Assembly: GCA_014871385.1 (NCBI GenBank)
Contig: CM026426.1
Location: forward strand, 27,091,594 to 27,155,593
DNA length: 64,000 nucleotides
Source: Ceratodon purpureus
Taxonomy: Eukaryota > Streptophyta > Bryopsida > Pseudoditrichales > Ditrichaceae
Direction: 5' to 3'
Made by a program: the position numbers and the translations under genes. The first letter of the stretch is position 1. Every line of letters begins with the position of its first letter. The notes under the pieces are model-generated. The model was not told the DNA's origin. It ran no database searches and saw only the letters and a program-made list of their open reading frames with translations. Below, one piece after another: positions 45,445-56,765 of the stretch.

Positions 45445-47030
45445 ATGTTAGCATTTTCGTCAGATTCTACATCCAGCTCCACAAATGGAGTAGACGTCAC
45501 GTTGGTAGTGGTGTCTTTGCTGACTTCTGGCTTTGGTATAGAGGACACATTGGTAGTGGTGACTTCGCTGGCTTCTGGCTTTGGTGCCGACACATCAAAC
45601 CCCCATGCTGCCATCCACCAAGGTTCACCTTCCTGTTTGCACAGAGGACACACACGACCTCCTGTAAGAAGCTCTGCCCGCAGACACCAAGGGTGGAACA
45701 AACAACCACAAGAAAAAGGGAAGACTGTGTTTGCAACAAACTTGAGGTGGCACCGTGGACAAGGTTTGCCCAGTTGAAGAACAGGGTCCCCACCCGCATC
45801 TACTCCATTGTTTCCATTAGGCGCCTTTGGCTTGATGGAGGCTTGAGCAAGTTTTTCGGCTTTGCACTTCTCCTGAAGGTCTGCGATTTCCTCCTCCGCC
45901 TTCTTGTACTTCATTGCAGTCACATCCACATCTTTCTTTGCTGAAGTCCTGGCGAGGTCAGCCGCATCCCACTCCAAGATGTTTGCTTGAATCTCCCCCC
46001 CGACCTTGCGGATCTCCCTATCATTCAGAATCTTCTCCTCGACATCCCCGGCCCGCAGTAGCTCCTTACTCTTCTTCCGCAAGAGCATTGCATGCTGTTG
46101 GAGGCGCTCATCCTCGGCCTCAAAGTGGCAAATCCTCTCATCCATCTGCAACAGGGATTGCTGCTTCGTCTCCAGCTCTTTCTCTGCAGCTTGAAGCTCG
46201 GCCGTCTTACGCACCACCTCCTCGAGCAATTCTTCGAGCTTAGTGGTAGCACAGCCTTTCGTGTCGCCACCAGTACTTCCTTCTTGGTGCGGTTCCTTGA
46301 CGTTGCCAACAAAAGCGGCCCTTCCACCATCACCATATGTATCGCATCCTCCATCCTTCAAGAACGTTGCCACCTCCTTGAGAATTCGCTCGACCTGGTA
46401 ATGAATAGCTGGGGGTCGCAGCTTCAAGGGATTTAAGGATGCGTGTTGGAAATGCTCCTCCAGAATCTGAGCCGTTGCCTCGAACCAATTGACTAGGTGC
46501 CCCTCCTTGAAATGGTAAATGTAAGCCCGCAGGAATGATTGACTGAAGGCCTTGTTGTCCGGAGCTTCATCATACACCTCCATGTAGCATTGGTTGTACG
46601 TCTTCAAGGCTACTTCATCACATCATTGCTTGAAATAGTGTCGATTTTTGTTGACACCATCGCGAGGAGGCCATATCTAATCGTACTTTGAGCAAGGCAC
46701 CATAGCTTCGGTGACCTTATTGGGCATGGGTCCTTCATTGCTGAGCCCAAACGCCTCCACAAAAAGGGTAGGTGGGTACTTGGCGTCGTCCCTCCCCAGC
46801 AGCAACGGTGCCTTAGCCTCGAGGCGCTCACGGAGCTTTTATGGAATACCATGTAGTTTGAAGGGAGTCTCCCACTGAAAGCTAGTGATCCCTTCCGGTC
46901 CTGGCTCCGTCTTGACCTTTGGCAGATCCGTCTTCCCCTTTGCGGAACCGCGCTGCAGCTCCTCCTCTTGTGCCACGGCTTCCCCTTTCACCAAAGATCT
47001 AGATCGCCGTTGCCTCTCAATTCCGCTCAT
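45445..47030 (-). pseudogene. RING-HC coiled-coil gene interrupted by the CACTA element
   Basis: One frame from ATG 47030 (MSGIERQRRSRSLVKGE) with three stops: TAA 46839-46841, TAG 46677-46679 and TGA 46623-46625. From 46607 it is open to the CACTA boundary. In order: a basic N-terminus; a helical segment (FSQSFLRAYIYHFKEGHLVN); a Glu/Lys-rich coiled coil (about 46300-45850); then a C3HC4 RING (CPRCHLKF, C-x-C-x2-H-x2-C, VCPLC) near 45770-45630. Short repeats of KPE-(A/V)-S-x-(V/D)-TTTNV follow. The tail continues at 32647 beyond the CACTA element. The layout (basic start, helical module, coiled coil, RING) parallels the RING cargo gene at 22322, and a relic of the same coiled coil lies at 48.9-49.3 kb, so this belongs to a dispersed multicopy family. 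It is probably E3-ligase-like; its targets are unknown. Confidence 0.6.
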
Positions 47031-48929
47031 GTTGGGTACAAGCTGCTCAGCAAAAAAATAGGGCAACAGTTAGAAAAAAGTAGACGTGCAAAACCAATGG
47101 CAAGCAATCAGGAAGGTAGGCGCTGCAAACGAGAGCATGAGCCGCGGTAAAAGGAGATAACTAGAAGGCGGTGGCAACAAAAATCTGGAGGCAAAGCCAT
47201 AAAAATGTTATTTGACGACATGACAAACCATCACAAAAGAATTTAACTAAACTCAAGATAGGTTGGAACTATGATATAATCAGCGCATCATCGGTAATGC
47301 TGGCATTACCAGGCTTAATGTAGCGTTCTTCCATTGTATGTGCCTCTCAATAATTACTGTGTACCAAATCATTCTGCACAAGGAAGCAGATTAAGTCCAA
47401 TTTACTATAGCAAGGGCGGAACATCCTAGATTTTCCTACCTCTTCAGATATGGCTGAAACTGGACATTGCATCCCATCAGTAAACTATTATCTCCAGTTC
47501 AACACAAAGCAAGAAAACAACATGTAGAAATCAATTCACAAGCCATGCTCAAATAGGTTTGACATTTTGCAATCAGAGCATTACTCACAGCACAGCAACA
47601 AGATCGCGCACCTCACGAAATTTGCAACAGTTCACAAACCTGGTTCTAAAATACTATACTATATGAAGCAACACACACGGCCACAACCCTCTGGCAGCAA
47701 CATACGCAGCAACATTACTCTGGTAGCAACACATAGCCACAACCCTCTGGTAGCAACACACACGGCCAAACCCTCTGGGAAAACCCTCACGGCCAAAACT
47801 CTCTACTTGATCCTTGACCTAATTTGTGGACGCCCAACCTCTAAAGCTGGGAATTTTTACTTTCTAGAACTTAAAATTTGCCAATCAGAAGTAAAAGTGG
47901 AAAAGCAAAATTAAAAGTTTATTTGCTAATCAAATTCCAAGTAAAAGTGCAAAATTGGCCTCTTGAGGATTTACATTGGAGTGTAAAGCTTAAACCTTGA
48001 TCCCTTTGGATGTGCTTATATGGTTATAGTTTTGGTGAATTTTGGCATTGAGATCTTTAAGAGGGTATTTTAGAATTAGTACTGTTGGGAACTCCGGTAA
48101 GTTGAATTGTCGAGGAACTCTTGGATTTACTGAAATGTCAAGGGGCAACACAATTTATTTAGATTAATTATCGCGTAGGAGGTTGTTGTGAAATTCATGT
48201 TTGAAATTCATGTTTGACTTGGAAGAAGATAAAATTTAAAGTGATGAGTATCGTAAAAATTGATTCTGTATTTTTACTGACTCGTCTGACTTCAAAATTT
48301 TCTAATTTTCTTTGAATACTTTCAAACATTTATTTTGTGCCTTAGCATGCTAATGTACATAAATTCTGCATCAACGTCCTCTACGATTTATCAGAACTGT
48401 ATTCAATATATACTTCCTCATAAGTCCATCATTACAATTCATCCACGTTTAGATTAAACCTCCAAAATTCTAGACATAGTAATTTTAAATTCAAGATAAC
48501 ATGAAGATAACTGTCACAAACTAAAATTCTCTTTAGGACATATGCTAAACATCTTAAGTGTACATATAACACTTCTCTAGATTTTTGTAATTATCATGCC
48601 AAGATAAACAAACGACTACCAGCACGATGTTTAAAGCAACTTGGATTTAGTGACAAACAAGAGCAGGGAAACAAGCAAGAACAGGGAAATGGACAAGAAC
48701 TAAACTACCAAATAACAAACTGAAGTCAAAATTCCAATAGTGATTGAGAGTTTCACCAATAAAGGTCACAACTGGGTATTTGAATTCTTTCCCAGCCTGC
48801 TACTCAACAAACTAAAAACAATCGTCAAAGAAAATTGATTGTTTGGTGCTTCATTTCTAGAGTCCCTGGTTCATTCTATTGTCCACGTTTTGATTCAAGT
48901 TGGCGAAGCTGCTCTTGGGAACATAGGAT
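47031..48929. other. Non-coding region with short repeats
   Basis: No gene I can support. 47680-47800 has three imperfect copies of a unit like ACGGCCACAACCCTCTGGTAGCAACAC. The remainder is AT-rich and may include introns or decayed sequence upstream of the RING gene. Confidence 0.5.
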
Positions 48930-49320
48930 GGCTCAACTGTCGCGCTCTATGATTGATGCAAGCTTCACTGCTTCCTCTTAGGCTGCCTCCAACATGGCGA
49001 TGTTGGAAGCAATTGATTTGCTGATCTCCCGTTGCTCCTTGTCTACACCCGCCTTCTCTTTAAGCTCTCTCGCTGTAGCAAACTGTCTGCTCCTTTTCTG
49101 CATATCATCCTTCATGGAATTCAGTTGCTCTTCCTCTGTTTCCAACGCTCATCCGAGCTTGCAAACTAGTGTGAGCCAACTTCTTCTCCTCTAGTGTAGA
49201 TGCAAACTGCTGCAGTTCAGAAGTCTTCTGTTCCAACTCCTTTAGAAATTTAGTAACAAGTTTAATCAACACCCTATCATACGATCTTAGTAAGATTATG
49301 AGCCCTATTACACTTGTCAA
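48930..49320 (-). pseudogene. Relic of the RING gene's coiled coil
   Basis: Minus-strand frames FLKELEQKTSELQQFASTLE (49320 side) and, after a frame change near 49150, ETEEEQLNSMKDDMQKRSRQ, then REISKSIASNIAMLEAA and a stop. They follow the order and spacing of the coiled coil at 46.2-45.9 kb (KTAELQAAEKELETKQQSL; EAEDERLQQHAMLLRKKSKE; REIRKVGGEIQANILEWDAA). No RING was found here, so it is a truncated paralogue. Confidence 0.5.
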
Positions 49321-49622
49321 CTTCTTTATTATGTTGAGACTCTTGCAAACGCCTTTGCAACTGCTCCTTTACTAGCCCTTTGTCTCCAAAGACGTAATAA
49401 TTGTTGTGATGTTGAGAAATACATTGATGTTTCTGGAGAAATTGATGCCAAGACTTTGTATAGTGACACTGATACTAAACAAAGGTGGATTGAGAGCTTC
49501 TAATGATGATGAGATATTTTTATGAGCATCATAGAATCCATCAATCATATATGTACTTTTCCTTATTTTATATATTCTACTTGCTTATAGCACACAAGGA
49601 ACCCTGTCCAGTCTACATCCAT

Positions 49623-49728
49623 GTAAACTTCAAGTAACATTCCAGTAAACTTCAAGTAACATTCCAGTAAACTTCAAGTAACATTCTAGTAAACTTCAAG
49701 TAACATTCCAGTAAACTTCGAGTAGAAT
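49623..49728. repeat. 22-bp tandem repeat, nearly five copies
   Basis: Unit GTAAACTTCAAGTAACATTCCA starting at 49623, 49645, 49667, 49689 and 49711 (last copy diverged). It is AT-rich, with no coding or CRISPR character. Confidence 0.92.
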
Positions 49729-49854
49729 AGTACTAATTTCGGAGCCGAAATAAATCCCATTAAACTTGCGTTGCCAACATCTTACTACCATTTTTGAACT
49801 AGTTATTGCCTCATAACCAGCAAGTAACGCGCACCCGCCCCGACGCCATCCTGG

Positions 49855-50000
49855 ATGATTTCTATCCAATTTTCCTGTTTTTCATCCAAAATTATAAGAA
49901 TGTTTTTCATCCATTTTTTGATCATTTTCATCCAAGATTATGAGAACAATTTTCATCATTTTCGTGACTTTCATCCGCATTTATAGATCCGTGTCATCCA
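49855..50000. repeat. Interspersed TTTTCATCC motif cluster
   Basis: TTTTCATCC or close variants recur at least five times in about 150 bases at irregular 15-35-base spacing. The function is unknown; it may be a decayed minisatellite. Confidence 0.6.
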
Positions 50001-50316
50001 TTTCAGATGAGAATGAAGGTTTCGATATTATGTGATGTTTTCAAGAAAAATTACAATTTTCTTTTACTAGAAAAACCATAACATCAGATAAATGTAATAT
50101 AGACACAGAGAGTTGAAGTAAAAGAGCAAAATGTTGATGTAAAGTACACACTTAAGAATGTTGGAAGAAGTGTTCTACAGGTTGCTCTTCCAAGGATGAA
50201 TAAATTATCTAAAAGTAGCTGCAGCAACCTTGTTGACAAACATCACTAAGAGAGGTGGACTACATTTGGAGTCGACCAGAAGTGGGTGCCTTCTGCTTTG
50301 TTTCTCCCAAAATCGT

Positions 50317-50970
50317 TGTTATCCAGGGTCATAACATGGAGCTGCCTGAGGTGAGAACTAGAGGGGCTAAGGGTAGAAGTTTGCTAGTAGCAGGTAGACT
50401 GAAGACTGACCGAGGGTATTAGTCTTGGGACACGGTCATAGGGCCATCAGGGTGTCCCTTTGAGTACTGGTCCTGGGACCGTTGGGTCTTCCACGGGCAC
50501 GCGGTTCGACTCCAAGACAGTCGGGGAAGACCGACCAGTGAAGTCACGACCAAGACTCCGTGAACACCAAGAGAGAGAGAGAGAAGCAAAGGTATTCCGA
50601 GAGGGGTTTGGTAGCGGGGACAGTGCAAGGTGAGCTTAAACATGCAATGACAATCAGCAAGCAAGATGCATCCAAGTGAGATAGGGAGGGGCAGAGAGTA
50701 GAGAAGGCATAGTGTAGTATTAGCGGAGTAACCCAAGACTGTCCACGAACTCCAAGGTTCAGGCGCTTACATGAAGGGGGCAAACTGTCCTAGGAAAATC
50801 AGCTGCTCTGAGACCAAACTCGACTCTAACCACAAAACTGAGGAGTGAGTTCTCTACCCTGGATACCTTGTTTATACTAATCTAACTAGACTTCTTCCTT
50901 GTAACTCCTTGTTGCACTGTCTGTTCCACCGTCCTAGGCTATCCTCGCTGGCCTTGCTGGGGCAGTAACA
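50317..50970 (-). repeat. 3' LTR
   Basis: 654 bp, nearly identical to 58792-59445. It differs at the ninth base (A here, T there) and near its end (GGGGCAGTAACA here, GGGGTTGTAACA there). It contains a short GA run and no gene. Confidence 0.95.
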
Positions 50971-50990
50971 TTTTGCCCTCCCTCGAAGAG
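50971..50990 (-). promoter_or_regulatory. Polypurine tract
   Basis: On the minus strand CGAGGGAGGGCAAAA lies directly against the 3' LTR, the position and composition expected of the plus-strand priming site. Confidence 0.7.
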
Positions 50991-51016
50991 TGCAATTCGT
51001 CCCGAATTGTTGGTTT

Positions 51017-53098
51017 TCAGCCACGCGTTCGTCGATGAGCAGGTCTCCGATCCGGCCTGGTTTCCTCCCATGGTACATGTGCATGTCGACGGGGAGGTGC
51101 TTGGTCTCTGTAAATGGCTGCTATGGCTGCACCCACCCCCTTATGGATTAGGTTATGTTTAGACCGGGAAGTGATGGAATGCTGATAAACGTCATACACG
51201 GTTTTTCCTAGGACTTTGTTGCAAGCAGGGCATTGCACATGGTCAGCTTCAGGATCATTATAGAGGTTGATCAAATCCGGATTTGCAGAAAAATAACGTT
51301 TAACTTCTTCAACAGCAATTTCTAACTCGTCCCTGGCTTCATCCTCATCACTGGCCTGATCTTCAAGACCGAACTCTTCTTCTATCTTTTTTAATGCTTC
51401 CTTATGTTTCCTAAAGGATTTGGGTCGCGTGGTAACCTGGCTTGGTGATGCTTGGGGTGCAGGGGGCAGACTTGGCGAAGCTTGGGTTGCAGGAGGCAGG
51501 CGAGGTGACGGCTGTGGTGTATCCTCGGGATCCGTGAAATGCTCTGGGATATGGACTCGGTCATCCTGGGTTTCGATGTCGGAGATGGCCGCCAACTGCT
51601 GATCTTCCTCTGGCTCTGTGGCAGGGCTGAGGGGTGCGAGCTCCACGTGCGGTAGTGGAGACATGGCCTCGAGCTCCATGTTGTCCCAATCGTTTTCTGA
51701 CTGCTCTAACTCCAAGGCTACGAGTGCTTCATCGATGCACTGGTTCAAGAAGTCTTGCGGGGGATCCGTGGCTGTTTGGGGGTGGGTGAGCAGCCACTGA
51801 TATGCATTGGTTGCAATCAATCTGGCTGCATTGTGCACCCACCCGACCTTGTTGGCCTCGAATGTCTGCATTGCAAGTTCTGCAGCCATCTTCTGCTCCT
51901 GGATCTGCGCCACATCCTCGTTGCTATGTGAGCTCTGCCCCTGTGATGCCAAGGTCTTGCATCTGGCCAAGTATTCTTGGTTCTGCTGCTCCAACTGCTT
52001 GGTGTGCTCCAACGCGGTCGCCTTCTCCCTGGTAAGCATTTCCACGCTCGCATGGGTGGCGGCTAACTCTAGTTCCAAATTAGCAACTTGGTCTCGGAAA
52101 TTAGATAGTGTCTGTGTTGTTTCCTCTTGCTGTTTGCGATGTTCTGTACGGGCCTGCTCCAGCAGGCGTTGTGCTTGCTCCTTGGCTCCTTGGATTGCAG
52201 CAGTCAGTCGACGCTTGTATCGTTCTTCGATGCCCTGATGTTCCTCCTTCTCCTTCTCTGCAGTGCGGATCCACTCCAACATCTCTGTCATGCAGCCCGT
52301 GAGTGCGGTGGTTTTGGTGTGGAACTTGGTTGCCACGGGTCCCCAGGCTGTTGCTGCTACTGCTGCTGCTGTGATCGGCTCCTCGCTCCTGGGGCGCTTG
52401 CTGGGACCTGGGAGAGCGGGGTCTCGAGCCGTGGCCGTGGTGATCTCCCTCTGGATGTCAAAGAAGGTTCCCATGAGGGGCGGTCTGTTGTATCGCTTGT
52501 GGAAGGCCAAGAAGTGGGCGATGTAGGCTGTTAAAAACGGACCCACGGGGCTACTGTAATCGAGGCGCTGCCGGTACCCACGCATCTGGATGAGAAAATT
52601 CTCTTCCACCATGAGGCCCCAATTAATCTTCTCTCCGAGGTCAGCCAAGAGCAGTAGGGACAACTGCGATGGCAGGATGCCATTGCAGTTGTTCTGGAAG
52701 TACACCTGGGATAGAACACCACGCATTCGGGAAAACCATGGATCCTTCATGTGATTTCCTAATGCGAAGACATCATACCTTGAATCCTTCCGGGGCTCCA
52801 AGCTGCCTACTCGAGCCAAGATGTCGGGTTGGGGGTAGCGCGATCCTTCGTTCCATGCGGTGGCGCCTAGTCCGTCCCAGCCAAAGAACTTGTGGAGATA
52901 CCTGCTGGTATACTCCACAAGCACGCCCTCCACGACACCAGCCGGGTGAGTTGCTGAATCACTCTGAGTGCGCATAGAGTTCACGAATTCGGTGCAATGC
53001 TTGATGTTAACCTTCCCATCAAGCGCGGTCCAGTAACGTGCTAACCCTGTCTCTGTGAGCCAGATGAGGTCTGGCTGCCTCTTCCATTCCATGATCAT
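51017..53098 (-). CDS. Large ORF downstream of pol: coiled-coil protein with a terminal Cys/His motif
   Basis: 693 codons with no internal stop, overlapping the last 80 bases of the pol frame. The N-terminal 230 residues are globular ([39 protein letters not shown]). Residues about 255-390 form a long coiled coil ([20 protein letters not shown] and following). An acidic Pro-rich linker has [19 protein letters not shown]. The C-terminus has a zinc-finger-like [10 protein letters not shown] then [18 protein letters not shown] see no signal peptide or membrane segment, so it is not a classical envelope. The function is unknown; gag-like, silencing-suppressing and captured-gene origins are all possible. 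It is the only intact long frame of the element, although gag-pol has four stops. Confidence 0.75.
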   Translation of the reverse strand: MIMEWKRQPDLIWLTETGLARYWTALDGKVNIKHCTEFVNSMRTQSDSATHPAGVVEGVLVEYTSRYLHKFFGWDGLGATAWNEGSRYPQPDILARVGSLEPRKDSRYDVFALGNHMKDPWFSRMRGVLSQVYFQNNCNGILPSQLSLLLLADLGEKINWGLMVEENFLIQMRGYRQRLDYSSPVGPFLTAYIAHFLAFHKRYNRPPLMGTFFDIQREITTATARDPALPGPSKRPRSEEPITAAAVAATAWGPVATKFHTKTTALTGCMTEMLEWIRTAEKEKEEHQGIEERYKRRLTAAIQGAKEQAQRLLEQARTEHRKQQEETTQTLSNFRDQVANLELELAATHASVEMLTREKATALEHTKQLEQQNQEYLARCKTLASQGQSSHSNEDVAQIQEQKMAAELAMQTFEANKVGWVHNAARLIATNAYQWLLTHPQTATDPPQDFLNQCIDEALVALELEQSENDWDNMELEAMSPLPHVELAPLSPATEPEEDQQLAAISDIETQDDRVHIPEHFTDPEDTPQPSPRLPPATQASPSLPPAPQASPSQVTTRPKSFRKHKEALKKIEEEFGLEDQASDEDEARDELEIAVEEVKRYFSANPDLINLYNDPEADHVQCPACNKVLGKTVYDVYQHSITSRSKHNLIHKGVGAAIAAIYRDQAPPRRHAHVPWEETRPDRRPAHRRTRG

Positions 53099-54881
53099 GC
53101 GTGGGACATGGAATGGCGGCTGGACCTAGCGGCTGGACCTCCATGTGTGCTAATTCAGTGCAGTGTTTTGCAGGTACGTAGCAGTGGCACTGAGAGCGCA
53201 ATGCAGGGAGCTGAAGAGATAAGGAAGAAGACAATGAGCCGGCAAGGCCTTGGGATGTACTCAGCGCGTATTCATGGAAATGCTTGGAGAATGGTGCACC
53301 GAGACACCATGAGGACAGAGAGGTGGCCAGACGCAAAGGGAAATGGAAGCTGAGGGAAGGAATTGGGTGGTGAGCTGAGGCAGCCCCATGGGACCTTGGC
53401 GGCCGTGACGGGATAGATGGGAGCTGGAGAAGACAGTCTGGCTGGACTCTACCTAGCTGCCTGCCCCGCGATGATTGTGGCTGCTGAGGCCTATGAGTGC
53501 GGGGGCTAAGGGGAACTTGAAGTGTCCCCTCGATGTGACTGTCCATGGAGTCCTGGCTACCATGTAGGCATACCTGAACTAGGCTAATGTGAATTTCCAT
53601 GGGGTCCAGGGGTTCCTTGGACTGGGCTGTTTCCTCGGGGTCTTCATCATTCTGTGCCTCAGTGGCCATGGTTTTATAAATCTCCCCAAGGCTAAGCGTG
53701 GGGGCGGTTTCCGTGGTGACCGAATGATAATGCTTAAGTTTGGTGGAATTAACAATGGTAGCATGTTTGTCAAAGTAATCGTTATTTACCAATAGGACAG
53801 TATTATTTGGAAGCACCAGCTGAACCCTGTACGGCCCATGCCATATTGATTCAAATTTAGTCTTCCTAATTTTTGGGTCTCGAGGGCACCATAAAACTTG
53901 GTCGCCTTTTTCAAAAGCCCGGATTGGTTTGGAAGCTTGGAAGTACCTTGGAGTTTTTTCCTGTTTGTTTTGGATGTTTTTAAGTGCAAAGGCTTGAACT
54001 TCCTCTAGATGGTGGATGTCCCTTAGCCGAGCAGCCAGGACTCGATGGGGCGTGTAGTCCTTGGGATCCAGGGATTGGAACGTGGGGGCTATGTATTCGG
54101 TAGGTAGTAGAGGTTGTGTACCATATACCATTTCGAAGGGGCTTACCTGGGTAGCTGTTTTTGTGGCAACACGGTATGCCCACAGGGCTGCAGGCAGACA
54201 GTCATCCCAATCACTCTGATTTGCATGTATGAACCTACGTAACATGTTGATCAAGGTTTTATTGGTAGACTCTGCCTGTCCATTTCCTTGGGGGTAGTAG
54301 ACTGTGCTAGTTCTGTGTTTGATGATGTGATTATCCAAGAGGTCTTCTATTACTGCGTTTACAAAATGGCTTCCTTGATCGGACACTATCTCCAAGGGGC
54401 AGCCAAAACGGGTAATAATATTTTCATATATGAAAGTTGCTGTGACCATGGCCGTGTTCGTTCTGAGAGGTTTTGCCTCAACCCACTTGGTGGTATAATC
54501 CGTGGCTACCAAGATGTACTTGTACCCCTGCTTGGTTGCAAGTCTAATGGGGCCAACAAAATCTAGCCCCCAACGCTGGAATGGTCCCAACGGCGGGATG
54601 GATTTTAATGGTACACGGCCTTGATATTGAAAATTCGTGGTAGAAATTTGGCATGCATGGCAGTGCTTAACATACTCGTGGACATCCTTGTGTAATGTTG
54701 GCCACCAATAGCGGGCAGTCAAAATTTTCTTGATCGTGGTGTCAGGGCCTTGGTGACCACCTGCAGGTCCGTCATGGAGAATGGCAATTATGTTTTGTTC
54801 CTCTCCTGTGGGGACGAAGAGGCGGGTTTCCTGGTCTGGTCCGAGGCGGTAGAGTTGTCCCTGAACCACGGTATATGGCAA
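53019..54881 (-). CDS. Gypsy integrase segment of pol
   Basis: Follows the TGA at 54936-54938 in the same frame. It begins with the linker [20 protein letters not shown], then a His/Cys zinc-binding domain ending in HCHACQ. The integrase core follows: GLDFVGPI (first Asp), then IVSDQGSHF (second Asp) and GQAESTNKT (Glu), the D,D-35-E triad. A C-terminal SH3-like segment has [12 protein letters not shown] and [15 protein letters not shown]. The last 170 or so residues are Pro/Ser/His-rich, overlap the start of the next ORF, and are probably not functional protein. No chromodomain was seen. Confidence 0.88.
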   Translation of the reverse strand: MPYTVVQGQLYRLGPDQETRLFVPTGEEQNIIAILHDGPAGGHQGPDTTIKKILTARYWWPTLHKDVHEYVKHCHACQISTTNFQYQGRVPLKSIPPLGPFQRWGLDFVGPIRLATKQGYKYILVATDYTTKWVEAKPLRTNTAMVTATFIYENIITRFGCPLEIVSDQGSHFVNAVIEDLLDNHIIKHRTSTVYYPQGNGQAESTNKTLINMLRRFIHANQSDWDDCLPAALWAYRVATKTATQVSPFEMVYGTQPLLPTEYIAPTFQSLDPKDYTPHRVLAARLRDIHHLEEVQAFALKNIQNKQEKTPRYFQASKPIRAFEKGDQVLWCPRDPKIRKTKFESIWHGPYRVQLVLPNNTVLLVNNDYFDKHATIVNSTKLKHYHSVTTETAPTLSLGEIYKTMATEAQNDEDPEETAQSKEPLDPMEIHISLVQVCLHGSQDSMDSHIEGTLQVPLSPRTHRPQQPQSSRGRQLGRVQPDCLLQLPSIPSRPPRSHGAASAHHPIPSLSFHFPLRLATSLSSWCLGAPFSKHFHEYALSTSQGLAGSLSSSLSLQLPALRSQCHCYVPAKHCTELAHMEVQPLGPAAIPCPTHDHGMEEAARPHLAHRDRVSTLLDRA

Positions 54882-54935
54882 GGTTGTACGTACGAAACTG
54901 ACTTTCCTTGTCCCTGAGAGGCCTTCTGGGGTTAC

Positions 54936-55946
54936 TCACTGAGTTAGATAGCGTATGATGTCTCCACGCCAGTCCGTGGGAATACTAATTTCAAGGCTAG
55001 CAGTCTGGATATACGGCTCATTAAATGAATCATCAATGCCTTCCTCGGTTGCCTTGGAATCCCTGGATAGGAAATCAGCCACTATGTGCCGTTTGCCTGG
55101 TACATAAACTACTTCAAAATCATATTCCAGGAGAATCATGATCCAGCGGGCTACTCGCCCTGTAACCAAGGGTTGATTTACCAGGTAAGATAAACTATGA
55201 TGATCAACCATAAAACGGAACTTGTTGCCTAGGAGATAATGGCGGAATTTCTTGACAGCATAAATCATGGCCAAAGCTTCTCTTTTGGTGGTAGAATAAT
55301 TCTTTTCGGCTTGATTCAACAGGCGACTAGCGTATGCTACTGGTTGGTCATATTTTTCATTCAAGTTCTGAGCAAGCATGACACCCACAGCGATATTGGA
55401 GGCATCTGTATGAACATGGAATGGTTTGGACCAATTTGGGGCTATGAGAATTGGGGCCCGAGAATAAGCTATCTTGATTTTTTTCAAGGCAGCCTGGGCT
55501 TCAGGGGTCCAGTCCTGAGGGTACTTGTACTTTGCGTGGTTCAATGCTGTGATAGGGGCAGTGATATGGGCTAACTTCTCTATGTATATTCTGTTAAATT
55601 GAGATAAGCCCAATAATTGTTGTATCCCCTTCTGATCTGTGGGAGGGGTGATGGCTAGGATATCCTTGATTTTCTCGGGATCCGGGAGTTTTCCGTATTT
55701 GCATACGATGTAGCCGAGGATCACACCCGCAAAGAAGAGAAACATACATTTCTCTGCATTCAAACTAACCCCGTTGACTCGGCAAGCTTTGAATATTTGC
55801 CTGTGTTGTGACACATGATCTTTAATCTGTCCATAAACCGTTCCATCATCGAGATATATTCTAAAGAATATTTTCATATAGGGTCTAAAAATTAATTCCA
55901 TGACACGTTGGAAAGTCATGGGTGCATTTTTAGCTCCGAAAGGCAT
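54936..55946 (-). CDS. Gypsy reverse transcriptase (second half) and RNase H
   Basis: Starts at MPFGAKNAPMTFQRVM, the RT motif B region, three codons after the TAG at 55956-55958. Then come the active site IYLDDGTVYG and the connection domain. RNase H begins at FHVHTDASNIAVGVMLAQ and continues through KREALAMIYAVKKFRHYLLG and VDHHSLSYLV. It ends at TGA 54936-54938, after which the same frame continues into integrase. Family assignment is firm; in this copy the enzyme would be truncated unless the stops are read through. Confidence 0.92.
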   Translation of the reverse strand: MPFGAKNAPMTFQRVMELIFRPYMKIFFRIYLDDGTVYGQIKDHVSQHRQIFKACRVNGVSLNAEKCMFLFFAGVILGYIVCKYGKLPDPEKIKDILAITPPTDQKGIQQLLGLSQFNRIYIEKLAHITAPITALNHAKYKYPQDWTPEAQAALKKIKIAYSRAPILIAPNWSKPFHVHTDASNIAVGVMLAQNLNEKYDQPVAYASRLLNQAEKNYSTTKREALAMIYAVKKFRHYLLGNKFRFMVDHHSLSYLVNQPLVTGRVARWIMILLEYDFEVVYVPGKRHIVADFLSRDSKATEEGIDDSFNEPYIQTASLEISIPTDWRGDIIRYLTQ

Positions 55947-55955
55947 TCTTTCAAA

Positions 55956-56714
55956 CTAATAAGGTCCCCATTCGGTAGAGAAAGCCGTTTTATTTTTATC
56001 GTGCTCAGCCATGGCTACTTGGTCATATCCTGAAAAACAATCTAAGAAAGAGTACATCTCATGACCAGCTACTTCATCAATAATTTCTTCCATGTAAGGC
56101 AGGGGGTAATGATCTTTCTTGGTAGCCGCATTTAATTTACGAAAATCTACGCATATTCTCAAGGTTCCATTTTTCTTGGGAATAATCACCATGGGAGATA
56201 ACCAGGGTGCAGAGTCCACTGGTGAAATGAACTTGGCTTTCAAGAGTTTGTCCAGTTCAGCCTTGACTCGTACTGCATAATTCGGGTTCATTCGGTAGCT
56301 CCGTTGTTGGACTGGGGTTGCATTCGGGACCAGGTCTATAGTGTGTTCTGCTAGCGTTGGAGGTATCCCTTTTAGATCTTCGTGGCCCCATGCAAAAATG
56401 TCCTGGTATTCATGGAACAGGGCTATCGCGGCTTGTTTGATTTGCTCAGGGGCATCGGCGTTGATTTTGATATACTTGGGGTTTTCTATGGTTCCCAAGT
56501 TTACTAATTCTACTTTGTCTTTAGCACCATGAGACCAACCAGTAATCACTTCCTTTTGCAGAGCTTGGTCTGCAAGAATAGCATTTACGGTTACTGCTTC
56601 TTGAGTTTCCTGGGAAAAATGTGGAGGTATGTCCATTTTGTCTTGCTCAGCTACCATGCTTGCTAAGTGAATTTCTGCTACTGGAATCAAGTCAGGATTG
56701 GCTTGGAAAACCAA
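55956..56714 (-). CDS. Gypsy reverse transcriptase, first half
   Basis: Contains the gypsy RT N-terminal landmarks VDSAPWLSPMVIIPKKNGTL, ICVDFRKLNAATKKDHYPLP and FLDCFSGYDQVAMAE with the first catalytic Asp. It ends TEWGPY at TAG 55956-55958, where intact relatives continue into VMPFG. The TAG sits where CAG would give a typical residue, so a C-to-T change is likely. Confidence 0.92.
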   Translation of the reverse strand: MVFQANPDLIPVAEIHLASMVAEQDKMDIPPHFSQETQEAVTVNAILADQALQKEVITGWSHGAKDKVELVNLGTIENPKYIKINADAPEQIKQAAIALFHEYQDIFAWGHEDLKGIPPTLAEHTIDLVPNATPVQQRSYRMNPNYAVRVKAELDKLLKAKFISPVDSAPWLSPMVIIPKKNGTLRICVDFRKLNAATKKDHYPLPYMEEIIDEVAGHEMYSFLDCFSGYDQVAMAEHDKNKTAFSTEWGPY

Positions 56715-56765
56715 GGCTTCTTGGGATGGGGAAAGACCATCTTCCCAGCTTGTTCCTGCCTTGTG

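Noticed and set aside
49623-49728. Regular 22-bp repeats resembling a CRISPR array
   Set aside because: The copies are directly contiguous with no spacers, and the sequence is eukaryotic.
50419-50783. Reading frames of 105 and 79 codons in the gypsy LTR, repeated at 58894-59258
   Set aside because: They lie wholly within the LTRs and are duplicated with them; no family resemblance.
51017-53098. Envelope protein after gypsy pol
   Set aside because: No signal peptide, membrane segment or furin-like site is visible; the protein is coiled coil with a Cys/His motif.
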